From assembly GCA_937943665.1 (NCBI GenBank), contig CALEAR010000389.1, positions 1 through 13,526 of the forward strand: a stretch of 13,526 nucleotides of DNA, in the 5' to 3' direction. Shown here one piece after another: positions 1-7,544 of this stretch; the first letter of the stretch is position 1, and every line of letters begins with the position of its first letter. The translations under genes and the position numbers were made by a program. The stretch comes from an uncultured Alcanivoracaceae bacterium. Its GTDB lineage: Bacteria; Pseudomonadota; Gammaproteobacteria; Pseudomonadales; Alcanivoracaceae. The notes under the pieces are model-generated. The model was not told where the DNA came from. It saw nothing but the letters and a program-made list of their open reading frames with translations, and made no database searches.

Positions 1-298
1 TGGCGGCCACATCTTTTAAGGCGGAGCCAACCACCTTGTTATCCACGGAGTGGCACGCAGTGCAACCCTTAGAATTGAATAAATCTTCGCCAGAGATTTC
101 GCCTGCTTCTTCCTCTCCAGCCTCATCGGCATCGGCTTGTGCCACAGCATCAGCACACTCATCACCTTGTACGCAAACGGTACCCACAGGTTTTACACGC
201 TCGGCAACGGCGCGATCGCTAAAGGATGGGTTGTTGGCGTGGGCCAAGCTAGCAAAGGCGGCGGCCAACACGGCAAGGCCTAGTAATAACTTTTTCAC
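1..298 (-). CDS. Cytochrome c5-family monohaem c-type cytochrome (3' end outside the window)
   Basis: A secreted electron carrier of the cytochrome c5 family, expected in the periplasm as a soluble or loosely bound haem protein of the respiratory chain. The start is a GTG at 298, chosen because AAGAGG lies about eight bases upstream and because it gives a clean signal peptide (KK, then a Leu/Ala-rich core, cleavage near AHA at about residue 21). The mature part has the c5-type segment RVKPVGTVCV with a second Cys shortly after, then an acidic Ala/Glu linker, then the haem-binding motif CTACH. About 99 codons are visible, and the Met ligand region is off the left edge. Family assignment is by recognition of the segment before the haem site. 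It lies downstream of the histidine kinase but has its own candidate promoter in the 125-base gap. Confidence 0.85.
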   Translation of the reverse strand, partial: MKKLLLGLAVLAAAFASLAHANNPSFSDRAVAERVKPVGTVCVQGDECADAVAQADADEAGEEEAGEISGEDLFNSKGCTACHSVDNKVVGSALKDVAA

Positions 299-375
299 TT
301 TCTATACCTCTTTTGGGCTGAAGATTAATACAGCAATGTATGCAATGGGCATATCATCGCAAAATTCTGTGGCGG

Positions 376-381
376 ATTATA
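376..381 (-). promoter_or_regulatory. Candidate -10 box (TATAAT) for the cytochrome gene
   Basis: A perfect TATAAT on the minus strand lies about 78 bases upstream of the cytochrome GTG start. No good -35 hexamer sits at 16-18 bases (the sequence there is CCCACA-like), so the promoter may be weak, activated, or a chance match. Confidence 0.4.
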
Positions 382-423
382 GCCTGAGCAAAGAAATTGT
401 GGGAAATTTTCTCGCTTTTCATG

Positions 424-3012
424 CTACATCTCAATACTGGGCAAGGAAATTTCAAAACGGCTGCCTTTGCCCAGTTCGCTTTCAACATTAATGCAGCCTT
501 GATGGCGCTGAGTGACCACTTGAACAAAGCGCAAACCAAGCCCCGCCCCAGGGCTACAATTTTGGCTTTCGTTTTTGGCACGGCTAAAGCGCTCAAATAA
601 ATGATCGATGAACTCAGGCTCAATGCCGTGGCCTTCATCTTTCACAGCGCATATCACTTGGGCATCTTTGCCACGCAATGTCACCGTGATTTGTGTGCCC
701 TCGGGGCTGTATTTAATGGCATTGGATAAGAGATTTTCCACCGCACGCACAAGGAGCTCGTAGTGGCCATTTACCCACACATTATCCTCTAGATCATAAT
801 CAAACTGGATGTGTTGCTGTTTTTGTTGCGCGCGCACTAGCGATTGTTCGATGGCACTTTCCACCACTGCAAGCATATCCACTGGGCTGAAATCCACACT
901 TTGGGTGGCTTCTGCGCGAGCGAGCTGCAGGAATTGCTCTGCAATATTTAAGCTACGCTGGGCGTACTTGCGAATGTGGGTGGTGAACTCCTGCATACTG
1001 GTATCGTTTTCGTGTTCGCTTTGGTAGCGCTCCGCTAAAGCGAGCAGGGAAAGCATGGGGCTGCGCAGGTCATGGGAAAGGAAATCTAACATTTCGCTTT
1101 TTGTGCGCATGGCCTGCTTCACCTCGGTGACATCTTTAAAGGTGAGTAGCAAGATCTCCCCAGGCTGCCGGCCCGCGCGGGTGCGCAAGACATCTAAATA
1201 CAAATCACGGCCACTTTGGGTTTGGCATTCGAGTTGGCTGCGGCCTGTGCTAATGGCTTGGGAAATAATAGTGCGCCAGTTGTTGGTTTCTTGGTTGTAA
1301 ACCAACTCGCGATCCATATCCAACAAGTGGTAAGACTGTATGTTGTTGGCAGGAATTCCCAACCATTGGGAGGCTTGCGTATTTAAAAACAACAATTGGC
1401 CGGTGGCATCGGCAATCACTACCCCTTCACGCAGCTGTGCCAAGCTCACTTCAAAGAAATGGGTGAGTGCTTGTTGGCGCTGCTCTTGGGTGCGAATACG
1501 GCCAATTTGTGTTTCTAAAAAATCAAAGGAATGATCCGCCGTGGGTTCGGCACTGTCTTCACAGCGAGACAGAGTGGCGTTTATCCATTGTTCTTGGGAG
1601 GCGGTGGGAGCGTCTTCTTGCCAGATGACTTGTAGCTCAAGATGAGCTTGATCATAGAAAAAGGGATAAAACCGAGTTTGGCGGCTGTTCCACTTTTTCG
1701 GGTCTATTTTATTGCGGCTAGTGATGAGGGTGCGCTTGTTGTTTTTATCCCGCAAGCGCCATGCCTCCATGGGCATGATTTTCTCTAGCAAGGTGAGGGC
1801 GCTAGCCAAGGGGGCTGATTGGATTAAACGTTGGTTTAAATCATCATGCACCGAAAGCCACTGCAGGGTGCGGCGCAACTGCCCAAGGGAGTACTCGAGG
1901 CGGCGCCATGTCCACAGTGGGTAGGCAATAATAATGCCTGCAATGGCAGCGCCGGTGGGGAACCAGGTTTGATACCAGGCCAATAGGGCATAACTTAAGC
2001 TGATGGTCACCATAAGCATTAAGAACACCAAGGGAATGGCCCACCGTGGCGCTAACAGCGGTAATAAGAAAATGGTGATACAAGCTAAGGTAAGGGAAAG
2101 TGCCCAATGCCAAAAGGTGGAAATGCGCTTAATCAGCATTTGGTCCTGCAGGGCGGCATAAATGGTGGCGTTCATTTCCACCCCGGTAATGCGGCCGCGG
2201 TTGCTGCGCAGGGGTATGGGTAGAGTATCGCTGAGGCCAGAGGCGGTGGCGCCCACAAATACCACCTTATCCTTGAGGAGCTCTGGATCTGCGGTGCCTT
2301 CAAAAATTTCTGCTGCCGAAATATGAGGCACTAAGGAGGTATCCACAAAAGGAATCATGCGGTAATAACGTTGCTCTAGGCTCAGCTCGGGGGAGGGATC
2401 TTCAGCCCGTATCCGATACAGCTCATTGCCCCGAGGGTTTAATTGGTTGAAGACTGCGAGTGCAATATGGCGCCAAGAGGGTTGGCCAATACCTGTGCGC
2501 ATATAAATACCACGTACCACCCCATCCACATCTAATTGGGCATTCACATGGCCCATACCGGCAGAGGTTTGGGCGAAAAAGGCGTGAGGCATGGTTTCTA
2601 AAACACCGCCAAAGTTATCCGCCATTAAGTTCACAGGCAAAAATACGTTGCCATTTTTATCCAAGGCACGCATGAGGGCTGCATCGCTTTCGGGGCGCAT
2701 GGTATCGGGTTCTGAAAAAATCAGATCCAACACCACGGCTTGTGTGCCATAAGCTGTGAGGTTTTCAATAATTTGTGCATGCACCTCACGGCTCCATGGC
2801 CAGCTGCCAATGTGTTCTAGGCTTTCGTCATCAATGCTAACAATGGCGATATCTGAAAAATCCGCATTGGGTAAGATGGGCTGCATGTTGTCATAAACGT
2901 AACGGCTTAAAGGCATCATTAAACCACTACGCAGCACAAGGGCTGTGAGTATTGCCACCACAAGCAAGACAGCAAGGTGCTCAAGATAATACCGGCGGGA
3001 TACTTTCAGCAT
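424..3012 (-). CDS. CHASE2-PAS sensor histidine kinase
   Basis: A membrane sensor kinase, 862 residues, probably phosphorylating the response regulator encoded just upstream. Visible order: one membrane segment at about 13-28; an extracytoplasmic CHASE2 domain at about 30-298; three closely spaced membrane helices at about 302-322, 325-347 and 350-368; a poorly conserved stretch; a PAS domain at about 525-625; a HisKA dimerisation domain with the H-box FLSHDLRSP (His647 as phosphoacceptor); and a HATPase domain with N-box ENLLSNAIKY, G1 box DEGHGIEP and G2 box GAGLGLRF. CHASE2 followed by three helices is the known layout of this sensor class, whose ligand is generally unknown. The ATG has only a weak AGG upstream. 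The gap to the regulator gene is 133 bases and holds a small hairpin, so co-transcription is likely but not certain. Confidence 0.9.
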   Translation of the reverse strand: MLKVSRRYYLEHLAVLLVVAILTALVLRSGLMMPLSRYVYDNMQPILPNADFSDIAIVSIDDESLEHIGSWPWSREVHAQIIENLTAYGTQAVVLDLIFSEPDTMRPESDAALMRALDKNGNVFLPVNLMADNFGGVLETMPHAFFAQTSAGMGHVNAQLDVDGVVRGIYMRTGIGQPSWRHIALAVFNQLNPRGNELYRIRAEDPSPELSLEQRYYRMIPFVDTSLVPHISAAEIFEGTADPELLKDKVVFVGATASGLSDTLPIPLRSNRGRITGVEMNATIYAALQDQMLIKRISTFWHWALSLTLACITIFLLPLLAPRWAIPLVFLMLMVTISLSYALLAWYQTWFPTGAAIAGIIIAYPLWTWRRLEYSLGQLRRTLQWLSVHDDLNQRLIQSAPLASALTLLEKIMPMEAWRLRDKNNKRTLITSRNKIDPKKWNSRQTRFYPFFYDQAHLELQVIWQEDAPTASQEQWINATLSRCEDSAEPTADHSFDFLETQIGRIRTQEQRQQALTHFFEVSLAQLREGVVIADATGQLLFLNTQASQWLGIPANNIQSYHLLDMDRELVYNQETNNWRTIISQAISTGRSQLECQTQSGRDLYLDVLRTRAGRQPGEILLLTFKDVTEVKQAMRTKSEMLDFLSHDLRSPMLSLLALAERYQSEHENDTSMQEFTTHIRKYAQRSLNIAEQFLQLARAEATQSVDFSPVDMLAVVESAIEQSLVRAQQKQQHIQFDYDLEDNVWVNGHYELLVRAVENLLSNAIKYSPEGTQITVTLRGKDAQVICAVKDEGHGIEPEFIDHLFERFSRAKNESQNCSPGAGLGLRFVQVVTQRHQGCINVESELGKGSRFEISLPSIEM

Positions 3013-3119
3013 GAAAAAAGCCTATGAAAAATTTTGTGCTTTTATTTTAAGAAGCGTAATCAATGCTAACGCAACTGGCAATATACACGGATGCACCAGC
3101 CAAGGGGAGAAATTATTGC

Positions 3120-3138
3120 GTGCGGCGCAAGGCCGCAC
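3120..3138 (-). terminator. Hairpin between regulator and kinase genes (possible attenuator)
   Basis: GTGCGGC and GCCGCAC pair around a five-base loop, starting eight bases after the regulator stop codon. The following minus-strand bases (GCAATAATTTC) are only loosely T-rich, so this is a poor intrinsic terminator. It could reduce read-through into the kinase gene or protect a transcript end. Confidence 0.35.
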
Positions 3139-3145
3139 TGAGTTG

Positions 3146-3844
3146 TTAAATATCAGGGGTATCGATTTTTTCTAAACGGTAGCCATGTTGGTAAATGGTT
3201 TTAATGCGGTAGCCCCGTTCAGGACGAATCTCTAAGCTGCGGCGAATGCGGCTAATGTGCACATCTACGGTGCGGGATTCGATGGCCGAGAGAATGCCCC
3301 ACACTTTCTCTAGCAAATGGCTGCGGGACATAAGCTTGCCTAAGTTTTGGAACAGGTAGCTGGCAAGTTCGAAATCTTTATCCGTGAGTTTAACGGGCTC
3401 GCCATCCAGCAAAATCACACGGCGGCTGCGATCGATTACCCAAGGGCCTTCTTCTTGGATAGTGGTTTGCACCACACTACCCACGCCGGCACGGCGGCCG
3501 AGGGCCTCAATACGAGCGAGCAGTTCTGCTTCGCGTACTGGCTTAACCATGTAATCATCGGCGCCATCCTGTAGGGCGCCAACGATAGAGGCTTCATCAT
3601 CTCGCTGTGTGGCAAACAATACAGGCACGGCGTTGCCGTTGGCTCTAAGCTCTGCCAAAACCTCGCGGCCGCTCATATCGGGCACTTCCCAATCGAGTAA
3701 CAGCAGATCAAAGGTTTCGCGACGCATCATTACCATGAATTCTCGCCCACTGGTGGTGTGCATACAGGTGTGGCCTGCTTCCGTGAGCCAATGCTGTATC
3801 AATTCGGCTTGGGCGGCATCGTCTTCAAGATAGGCAATACGCAA
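3146..3844 (-). CDS. OmpR/PhoB-family response regulator
   Basis: A DNA-binding response regulator of 232 residues, probably partner of the CHASE2 kinase. The receiver domain (about 1-115) has the acidic pocket E7-D8-D9, phosphoacceptor Asp51 in LLLLDWEVPD, Thr79, Tyr98 and Lys101 in YMVKP. A winged-helix trans_reg_C domain follows (about 135-230), with the recognition region VDVHISRIRRSLE and a final GYRL strand. The start is taken as TTG at 3844: AGGGG lies six bases upstream and the protein then begins MRIAYLEDD, the normal receiver start. A GTG 13 codons further out (3883) would add residues that match nothing in the family and has no clear ribosome binding site. The target genes cannot be read from the window. 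Confidence 0.9.
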   Translation of the reverse strand: MRIAYLEDDAAQAELIQHWLTEAGHTCMHTTSGREFMVMMRRETFDLLLLDWEVPDMSGREVLAELRANGNAVPVLFATQRDDEASIVGALQDGADDYMVKPVREAELLARIEALGRRAGVGSVVQTTIQEEGPWVIDRSRRVILLDGEPVKLTDKDFELASYLFQNLGKLMSRSHLLEKVWGILSAIESRTVDVHISRIRRSLEIRPERGYRIKTIYQHGYRLEKIDTPDI

Positions 3845-3921
3845 AGTTAATCCCCTCGTATGGCAAAGTGCCTGTTTGGGCACGAATTGTTAGCTAAAAT
3901 TCTGTTATACCATAGCGAAAA

Positions 3922-3950
3922 ACAATAAAACACGCTGAAATAATTGTAAA
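3922..3950 (-). promoter_or_regulatory. Candidate sigma-70 promoter of the response regulator gene
   Basis: On the minus strand TTTACA (3950-3945, five of six consensus matches) is followed after 17 bases by TATTGT (3927-3922, four of six). This gives a leader of roughly 70 bases before the TTG start at 3844, containing a small GTGCC/GGCAC hairpin at 3868-3883. Confidence 0.45.
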
Positions 3951-4085
3951 ACCAAAGGCCTATACTGCCTTTTGTAAGCGGAATAAGCGAGTTGGCACTT
4001 TTTACCAATGCCCATGGGGTGTTGGGTGTTATAGTGCTAGCCAATTCTAGAATGATGATGGTGAACAACAATAAAGGAGCAAGGC

Positions 4086-5519
4086 ATGTCTTCACTTTAT
4101 GATAACGCACAAGAGTTGCAACGATTACAGCCTGTGCTTGAGGCACAGCGCGAGGCATATGGAAAGGCACCTTACCCAAGTTTACAAGAGCGTCGTGAAC
4201 ATCTAACTCGCTTAGAAACCATGCTCCGTAACAATATTGATGCCATTGTTGAGACGCTCAATCCGTATGTTGGTGGACGCTCTGCTGATGAAACGAAAAT
4301 CGCCGAAATCCTCACCAGCCTTGAGGGCATTAAGTATTATCGCAAACGCATTAAAAAATGGATGAAGCCTGAGCGTCGCGGCACAGGGTTTATGGGCTTT
4401 CCCGGTGAGGCCACTGTGATTCATCAGCCTTTGGGAGTCGTGGGTATTATTGTGCCTTGGAACTACCCCTTGTATTTGGCGTTGGGGCCTCTTATTGCGG
4501 CCTTAGCAGCGGGTAACCGCGCCATGATCAAAATGAGTGAGTTCACCCCCCATACGGGTGCCCTGTTAAAGCGTTTGTTGGGTGAGGCATTCCCTGAGGA
4601 TCATGTGGCGGTGTTCAATGGGGATGTGGAAGTAGCCAGTACCTTTTCTGCGCTGCCCTTTGATCACCTATTGTTCACCGGCTCCACCGCTGTGGGGCGC
4701 CATATTATGCGCGCTGCCGCTGATAACTTAACCCCTGTTACCTTGGAGTTGGGGGGCAAAAGCCCAGCCATTATTGGCGCAGATTTCCCCATGAAGGATG
4801 CGGTGGAACGTATTGCTTTTGGTAAGTGTTTTAACGCGGGGCAAACCTGTGTTTCTCCTGATTACCTGTTGTGCCCCGAGCACCGCGTAGGGGAGTTTGT
4901 GGAGGAGTTCACGCGCCAAATTAGCGCCATGTATCCCACCATAGTGGATAACCCCGATGTTACTAGCATTATTAATGAGCGTCAGCATAAGCGCTTGCAA
5001 GAATACCTCAGCGATGCAGAGGCCAAAGGCGCCAAGATTATTCCTGTGAATCCTGCTAATGAGGATTTCAGCCAAACCAGGAAGATGCCTTACACCTTGT
5101 TGCTGAATGTGACCGATGATATGCGCATTGCCAATGAGGAGATTTTTGGACCTTTGTTAATTGTGCATAGTTATCGCACCTTGGAAGAAGCAGTGGCGTT
5201 CGTGAATGCTCGCCCCCGCCCCTTGGCCTTGTATTATTTTGATTGGGATAGCGAGCGGGCCAATTACGTGACCACTCACACCCATTCGGGCGGGGTGTGC
5301 ATTAATGACACCATGACCCACGTGGCGGTGGATGATTTGCCCTTTGGCGGTATTGGTGAATCCGGTATGGGGCAGTATCACGGCTATGAAGGTTTCTTAA
5401 CCTTTACCAAGCCTAAGCCCGTGTACCGCAAGGGCCGTATTAATGCCACCGCCATGTTGTTGCCACCCTTTAACCGCAAAGTGCATGATGTTGTGTATAA
5501 ACTCATGCTCAAAGGTTAA
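4086..5519 (+). CDS. NAD(P)-dependent aldehyde dehydrogenase, coniferyl-aldehyde type
   Basis: A cytoplasmic aldehyde dehydrogenase of 477 residues that oxidises an aldehyde to the acid with NAD(P). The class motifs are present: WNYPLYLALGPLIAALAAGN in the cofactor region, GSTAVGRHIM, the general base Glu221 in LELGGKSP, and the catalytic Cys255 in FNAGQTC. The 34-residue spacing between them is the family norm. The overall length and the start and end resemble coniferyl aldehyde dehydrogenases (CalB-like), a branch that also includes enzymes acting on medium- and long-chain aliphatic aldehydes. The true substrate cannot be read here. An AAGGAG site six bases before the ATG supports the start. 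The gene is single, divergent from the response regulator, and its stop overlaps that of comM. An aldehyde-to-fatty-acid role would fit the lipid enzymes further along, but this is inference. Confidence 0.9.
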   Translation: MSSLYDNAQELQRLQPVLEAQREAYGKAPYPSLQERREHLTRLETMLRNNIDAIVETLNPYVGGRSADETKIAEILTSLEGIKYYRKRIKKWMKPERRGTGFMGFPGEATVIHQPLGVVGIIVPWNYPLYLALGPLIAALAAGNRAMIKMSEFTPHTGALLKRLLGEAFPEDHVAVFNGDVEVASTFSALPFDHLLFTGSTAVGRHIMRAAADNLTPVTLELGGKSPAIIGADFPMKDAVERIAFGKCFNAGQTCVSPDYLLCPEHRVGEFVEEFTRQISAMYPTIVDNPDVTSIINERQHKRLQEYLSDAEAKGAKIIPVNPANEDFSQTRKMPYTLLLNVTDDMRIANEEIFGPLLIVHSYRTLEEAVAFVNARPRPLALYYFDWDSERANYVTTHTHSGGVCINDTMTHVAVDDLPFGGIGESGMGQYHGYEGFLTFTKPKPVYRKGRINATAMLLPPFNRKVHDVVYKLMLKG

Positions 5520-6994
5520 AACAGGGAGCGATAACTTAAGGCTTCTTGTAGTGCTTCTTGGCTCACTTGGCGCTCCTGTGCTAGATCACTAATGGTGAGC
5601 GCCACCCGCATAATACGATGCAAGCCTCTGGCGGAAAGCGAGAGGTTTTGCATCACCTCACCTAGCCATTGTTGATGTTGCTGGAAATGTGCTTTTAATG
5701 CTTCTCCTTGCAGCTGCGCATTAAGCTGTTGCTGACGTTGATATTGGCGTTCCTGTGCTGCTTGCACGTTAGCTCTTAGTTGCTCACTGCTTTGATTACT
5801 TTGGTGAGTGGCAAAGAGCTCCTGTGGCTGTGGCGGTGACACTGGCACATGTAAATCGATTCTATCGAGCAAGGGGCCAGAAAGTTTTTGTTGGTACCGT
5901 TCCGCTTTTACACAAGTATAACCACAGCTGCGCTCTGGATAGCCCAACCAACCGCAAGGGCAGGGGTTCATGGCGGCAATCAGTTGAAATTGAGCAGGAT
6001 ACGCCACTTTGCGATCTGCACGGCTTAAGTGCACCACACCACTTTCTATGGGCTCGCGTAGGGCCTCAAGGGCGGCACGGTTAAACTCTGGTAGCTCATC
6101 TAAAAACAGCACCCCATGGTGCGCTAGGGTAATTTCGCCTGGCTTGATCAAGCGCCCGCCGCCTAATAAAGCTGCGGAGGAGGTGCTGTGATGAGGTGAG
6201 CGGTAAGGTGGCACATAAAAAGCCTCCATGGGGCGCCTTTCACCAAGGGAATAAATGGCTGCCACGGTAAGCGCTTGCTCTTGGGAAAGAGGGGGCAATA
6301 AAGAGGTAAGCCGCTCCGCCAGCATACTTTTGCCGCTACCTGGTGGCCCATACAACAGCAGCGAATGCCCGCCAGCGGCGGCAATGGTGAGTGCTCGCTT
6401 TGCTGCCTCTTGCCCTTGCACCTCGCTCAGACACAGCCCTTGGGGATCTTGTTGAGCAATGGTGGGTGCTTTATAGGTATTGCGCTTATTTTCCTCAAGC
6501 AGCTTGCACAAATGGGCGAGGGATTCAGCACCCTGTACGGCATAGCCACTTAGGGCTGCCTCTTGGGCACTAGCGCTAGGTAAATAAAGCTCGTGTTGGG
6601 CTCGGCCCGCTGCTAAGGCCGCAGGTAGGCTGCCTTGGCAGGGGCGTAAGCTGCCATCTAAGGCTAGCTCGCCAATAAACTCTTGGCGGTGCCAGCGATC
6701 CTGTTTGAGCTGGTGGCTTGCCGCTAAAATGCCGAGGGCGATGGGTAAATCAAAACGGCCACCATGCTTCGGTAAATCAGCAGGGGCTAGGTTCACCGTA
6801 ATGCGTTGTTGGGGGAAACGAAACCCGCTATTAAGGATGGCGGAACGCACCCTATCGCGGCTTTCACGCACTGCGGCTTCAGGCAATCCCACAATAGAAA
6901 AGCTAGGTAAACCACCGGAAAGGTGGGTTTCTACCCGAATTTGTGGCGAGGTAAGCCCCACTTGTGCACGAGTAAAAATTAAGGAAACGCTCAT
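5516..6994 (-). CDS. comM: ComM/YifB-family AAA+ ATPase (Mg-chelatase-like branch-migration helicase)
   Basis: A cytoplasmic AAA+ protein of 492 residues. The family member ComM is a hexameric helicase that promotes branch migration when incoming single-stranded DNA is integrated during natural transformation, but the gene is widespread in bacteria not known to be competent. Visible parts: an N-terminal Lon-protease-like (ChlI) domain with the hallmark LPSFSIVGLPEAAVRESRDR; Walker A GPPGSGKS at residues 216-223; Walker B LFLDE ending at Glu300; the Cys cluster NPCPCG...SCGY; and a C-terminal Mg-chelatase domain. The ATG at 6994 is preferred because AAGGG lies seven bases upstream and the protein then begins MSVSLIFTRA. 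The ATG at 7000 is too close to that site. It lies downstream of ubiK in the same direction. Confidence 0.93.
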   Translation of the reverse strand: MSVSLIFTRAQVGLTSPQIRVETHLSGGLPSFSIVGLPEAAVRESRDRVRSAILNSGFRFPQQRITVNLAPADLPKHGGRFDLPIALGILAASHQLKQDRWHRQEFIGELALDGSLRPCQGSLPAALAAGRAQHELYLPSASAQEAALSGYAVQGAESLAHLCKLLEENKRNTYKAPTIAQQDPQGLCLSEVQGQEAAKRALTIAAAGGHSLLLYGPPGSGKSMLAERLTSLLPPLSQEQALTVAAIYSLGERRPMEAFYVPPYRSPHHSTSSAALLGGGRLIKPGEITLAHHGVLFLDELPEFNRAALEALREPIESGVVHLSRADRKVAYPAQFQLIAAMNPCPCGWLGYPERSCGYTCVKAERYQQKLSGPLLDRIDLHVPVSPPQPQELFATHQSNQSSEQLRANVQAAQERQYQRQQQLNAQLQGEALKAHFQQHQQWLGEVMQNLSLSARGLHRIMRVALTISDLAQERQVSQEALQEALSYRSLF

Positions 6995-7044
6995 GTTCAT
7001 GCCCTTGATTGTTATGGCATGCACACGCTAACAAAGGGAATAAG

Positions 7045-7076
7045 CAGCGCCTAGACAAAAAGGAGGGAAGGCGCTG
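7045..7076 (-). other. Hairpin between ubiK and comM
   Basis: CAGCGCCT (7045-7052) and AGGCGCTG (7069-7076) pair perfectly around a 16-base loop. On the minus strand the stem is not followed by a T-run, so I do not call it a terminator. It may separate expression of ubiK and comM or mark a processing site. Confidence 0.35.
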
Positions 7077-7103
7077 TGAGCGTTAAAAGGATGAGCCTGT
7101 ATG

Positions 7104-7352
7104 CTATTGCTGACGTTCTTGCTCTAAGGCGGCAACGGTTTTTTCTAGGGCCTCAAGTTTCTCTCGGGTGCGTAGTAACACTTGCCGCTGCACCTCAAAT
7201 TCCTCTCGGCTCACTAAATCAAAGCGGGCGAGCATTTCTTGCAACACGGCCTGCGCATTACGCTCCACATCTTGTTTGAGTTCGCCCATGCCAGCGGGCA
7301 GACGGGCGCTGATTTCGGCCACGATACGATCAATAAGCGGGAGTTGTTGCAT
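7104..7352 (-). CDS. ubiK: UbiK (YqiC/BMFP family), ubiquinone biosynthesis accessory factor
   Basis: A small protein of 82 residues. UbiK of Escherichia coli binds UbiJ and lipid and is needed for efficient oxygen-dependent ubiquinone synthesis. The family features are visible: an N-terminal amphipathic stretch (LPLIDRIVAEISARLP), a central helix ending in RFDLVSREEFEVQRQVLLRT, which is the most conserved part, and a charged C-terminal coiled coil (EKLEALEKTVAALEQE). The start has TAAGGA eight bases upstream. comM follows after a 109-base gap; the same two genes lie close together in Pseudomonas. The ORF is divergent from the hydrolase operon, with the promoters sharing about 190 bases. Confidence 0.93.
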   Translation of the reverse strand: MQQLPLIDRIVAEISARLPAGMGELKQDVERNAQAVLQEMLARFDLVSREEFEVQRQVLLRTREKLEALEKTVAALEQERQQ

Positions 7353-7363
7353 GATACGGTTCC

Positions 7364-7429
7364 TTACTTGCTGTTTTGCTCAGTGTAACTCAAGGCGGTG
7401 GCCTTGGCTTGTGCGGCATCAGTCTTCAT
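7364..7429 (-). CDS. Possible 21-residue leader ORF upstream of ubiK
   Basis: An ATG at 7429 opens a 21-codon frame that ends in TAA eleven bases before the ubiK ATG. The peptide is hydrophilic with no known motif (ends SYTEQNSK). There is no convincing ribosome binding site, so it may be a chance frame. If real it would be a leader peptide or a small protein translated just ahead of ubiK. Confidence 0.2.
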   Translation of the reverse strand: MKTDAAQAKATALSYTEQNSK

Positions 7430-7456
7430 GGTCACAGTGATTGACTTTAACGCCAC

Positions 7457-7485
7457 TTGACATGATGAATGTAACATTGAACAAT
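7457..7485 (+). promoter_or_regulatory. Candidate sigma-70 promoter of the hydrolase operon
   Basis: A perfect TTGACA (7457-7462) is followed after 17 bases by AACAAT (7480-7485, four of six matches to TATAAT). The leader would be about 55 bases. The -10 box lies inside the palindrome at 7474-7487, so a protein bound there should block the polymerase. Confidence 0.5.
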
Positions 7486-7487
7486 GA
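7474..7487 (+). promoter_or_regulatory. Putative operator, ACATTG-AA-CAATGA
   Basis: The two half-sites CATTG and CAATG are exact inverted repeats around AA. The site overlaps the candidate -10 box of the hydrolase operon. A nearly identical site lies in front of the AlmA-like gene at 11652-11665, also just after a TTGACA. The form, short half-sites with a two-base centre, suits a dimeric repressor such as a TetR-family protein, but no regulator gene of that kind is in the window. Confidence 0.5.
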
Positions 7488-7544
7488 CACTGTGTGAGGT
7501 GTAATAAAGCCAAACGACATCAATCTAGTTTTGGGTGGTTCGTC

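Noticed and set aside
36..491. Plus-strand open frame of 151 codons
   Set aside because: It lies opposite the cytochrome gene and the gap before it, is Ser/Ala-rich by codon reflection, and has no ribosome binding site. The minus strand has a signal peptide and CTACH.
4030..4035. TATAGT as a -10 box for the aldehyde dehydrogenase gene
   Set aside because: No acceptable -35 hexamer at 16-18 bases upstream (TTGGCA at 3992 is too far), so I did not list a promoter.
4728..5075. Minus-strand open frame of 115 codons inside the aldehyde dehydrogenase gene
   Set aside because: It is a reflection of the strongly conserved dehydrogenase coding sequence, with no start signals.
6995..7024. Longer comM starting at 7024 or 7000
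   Set aside because: The AAGGG site fits only the ATG at 6994, and ComM proteins normally begin close to that point.
7494..7544. Upstream GTG start for the EphD-like hydrolase
   Set aside because: No ribosome binding site, nearly at the expected transcription start, and the added 17 residues match nothing in the family.
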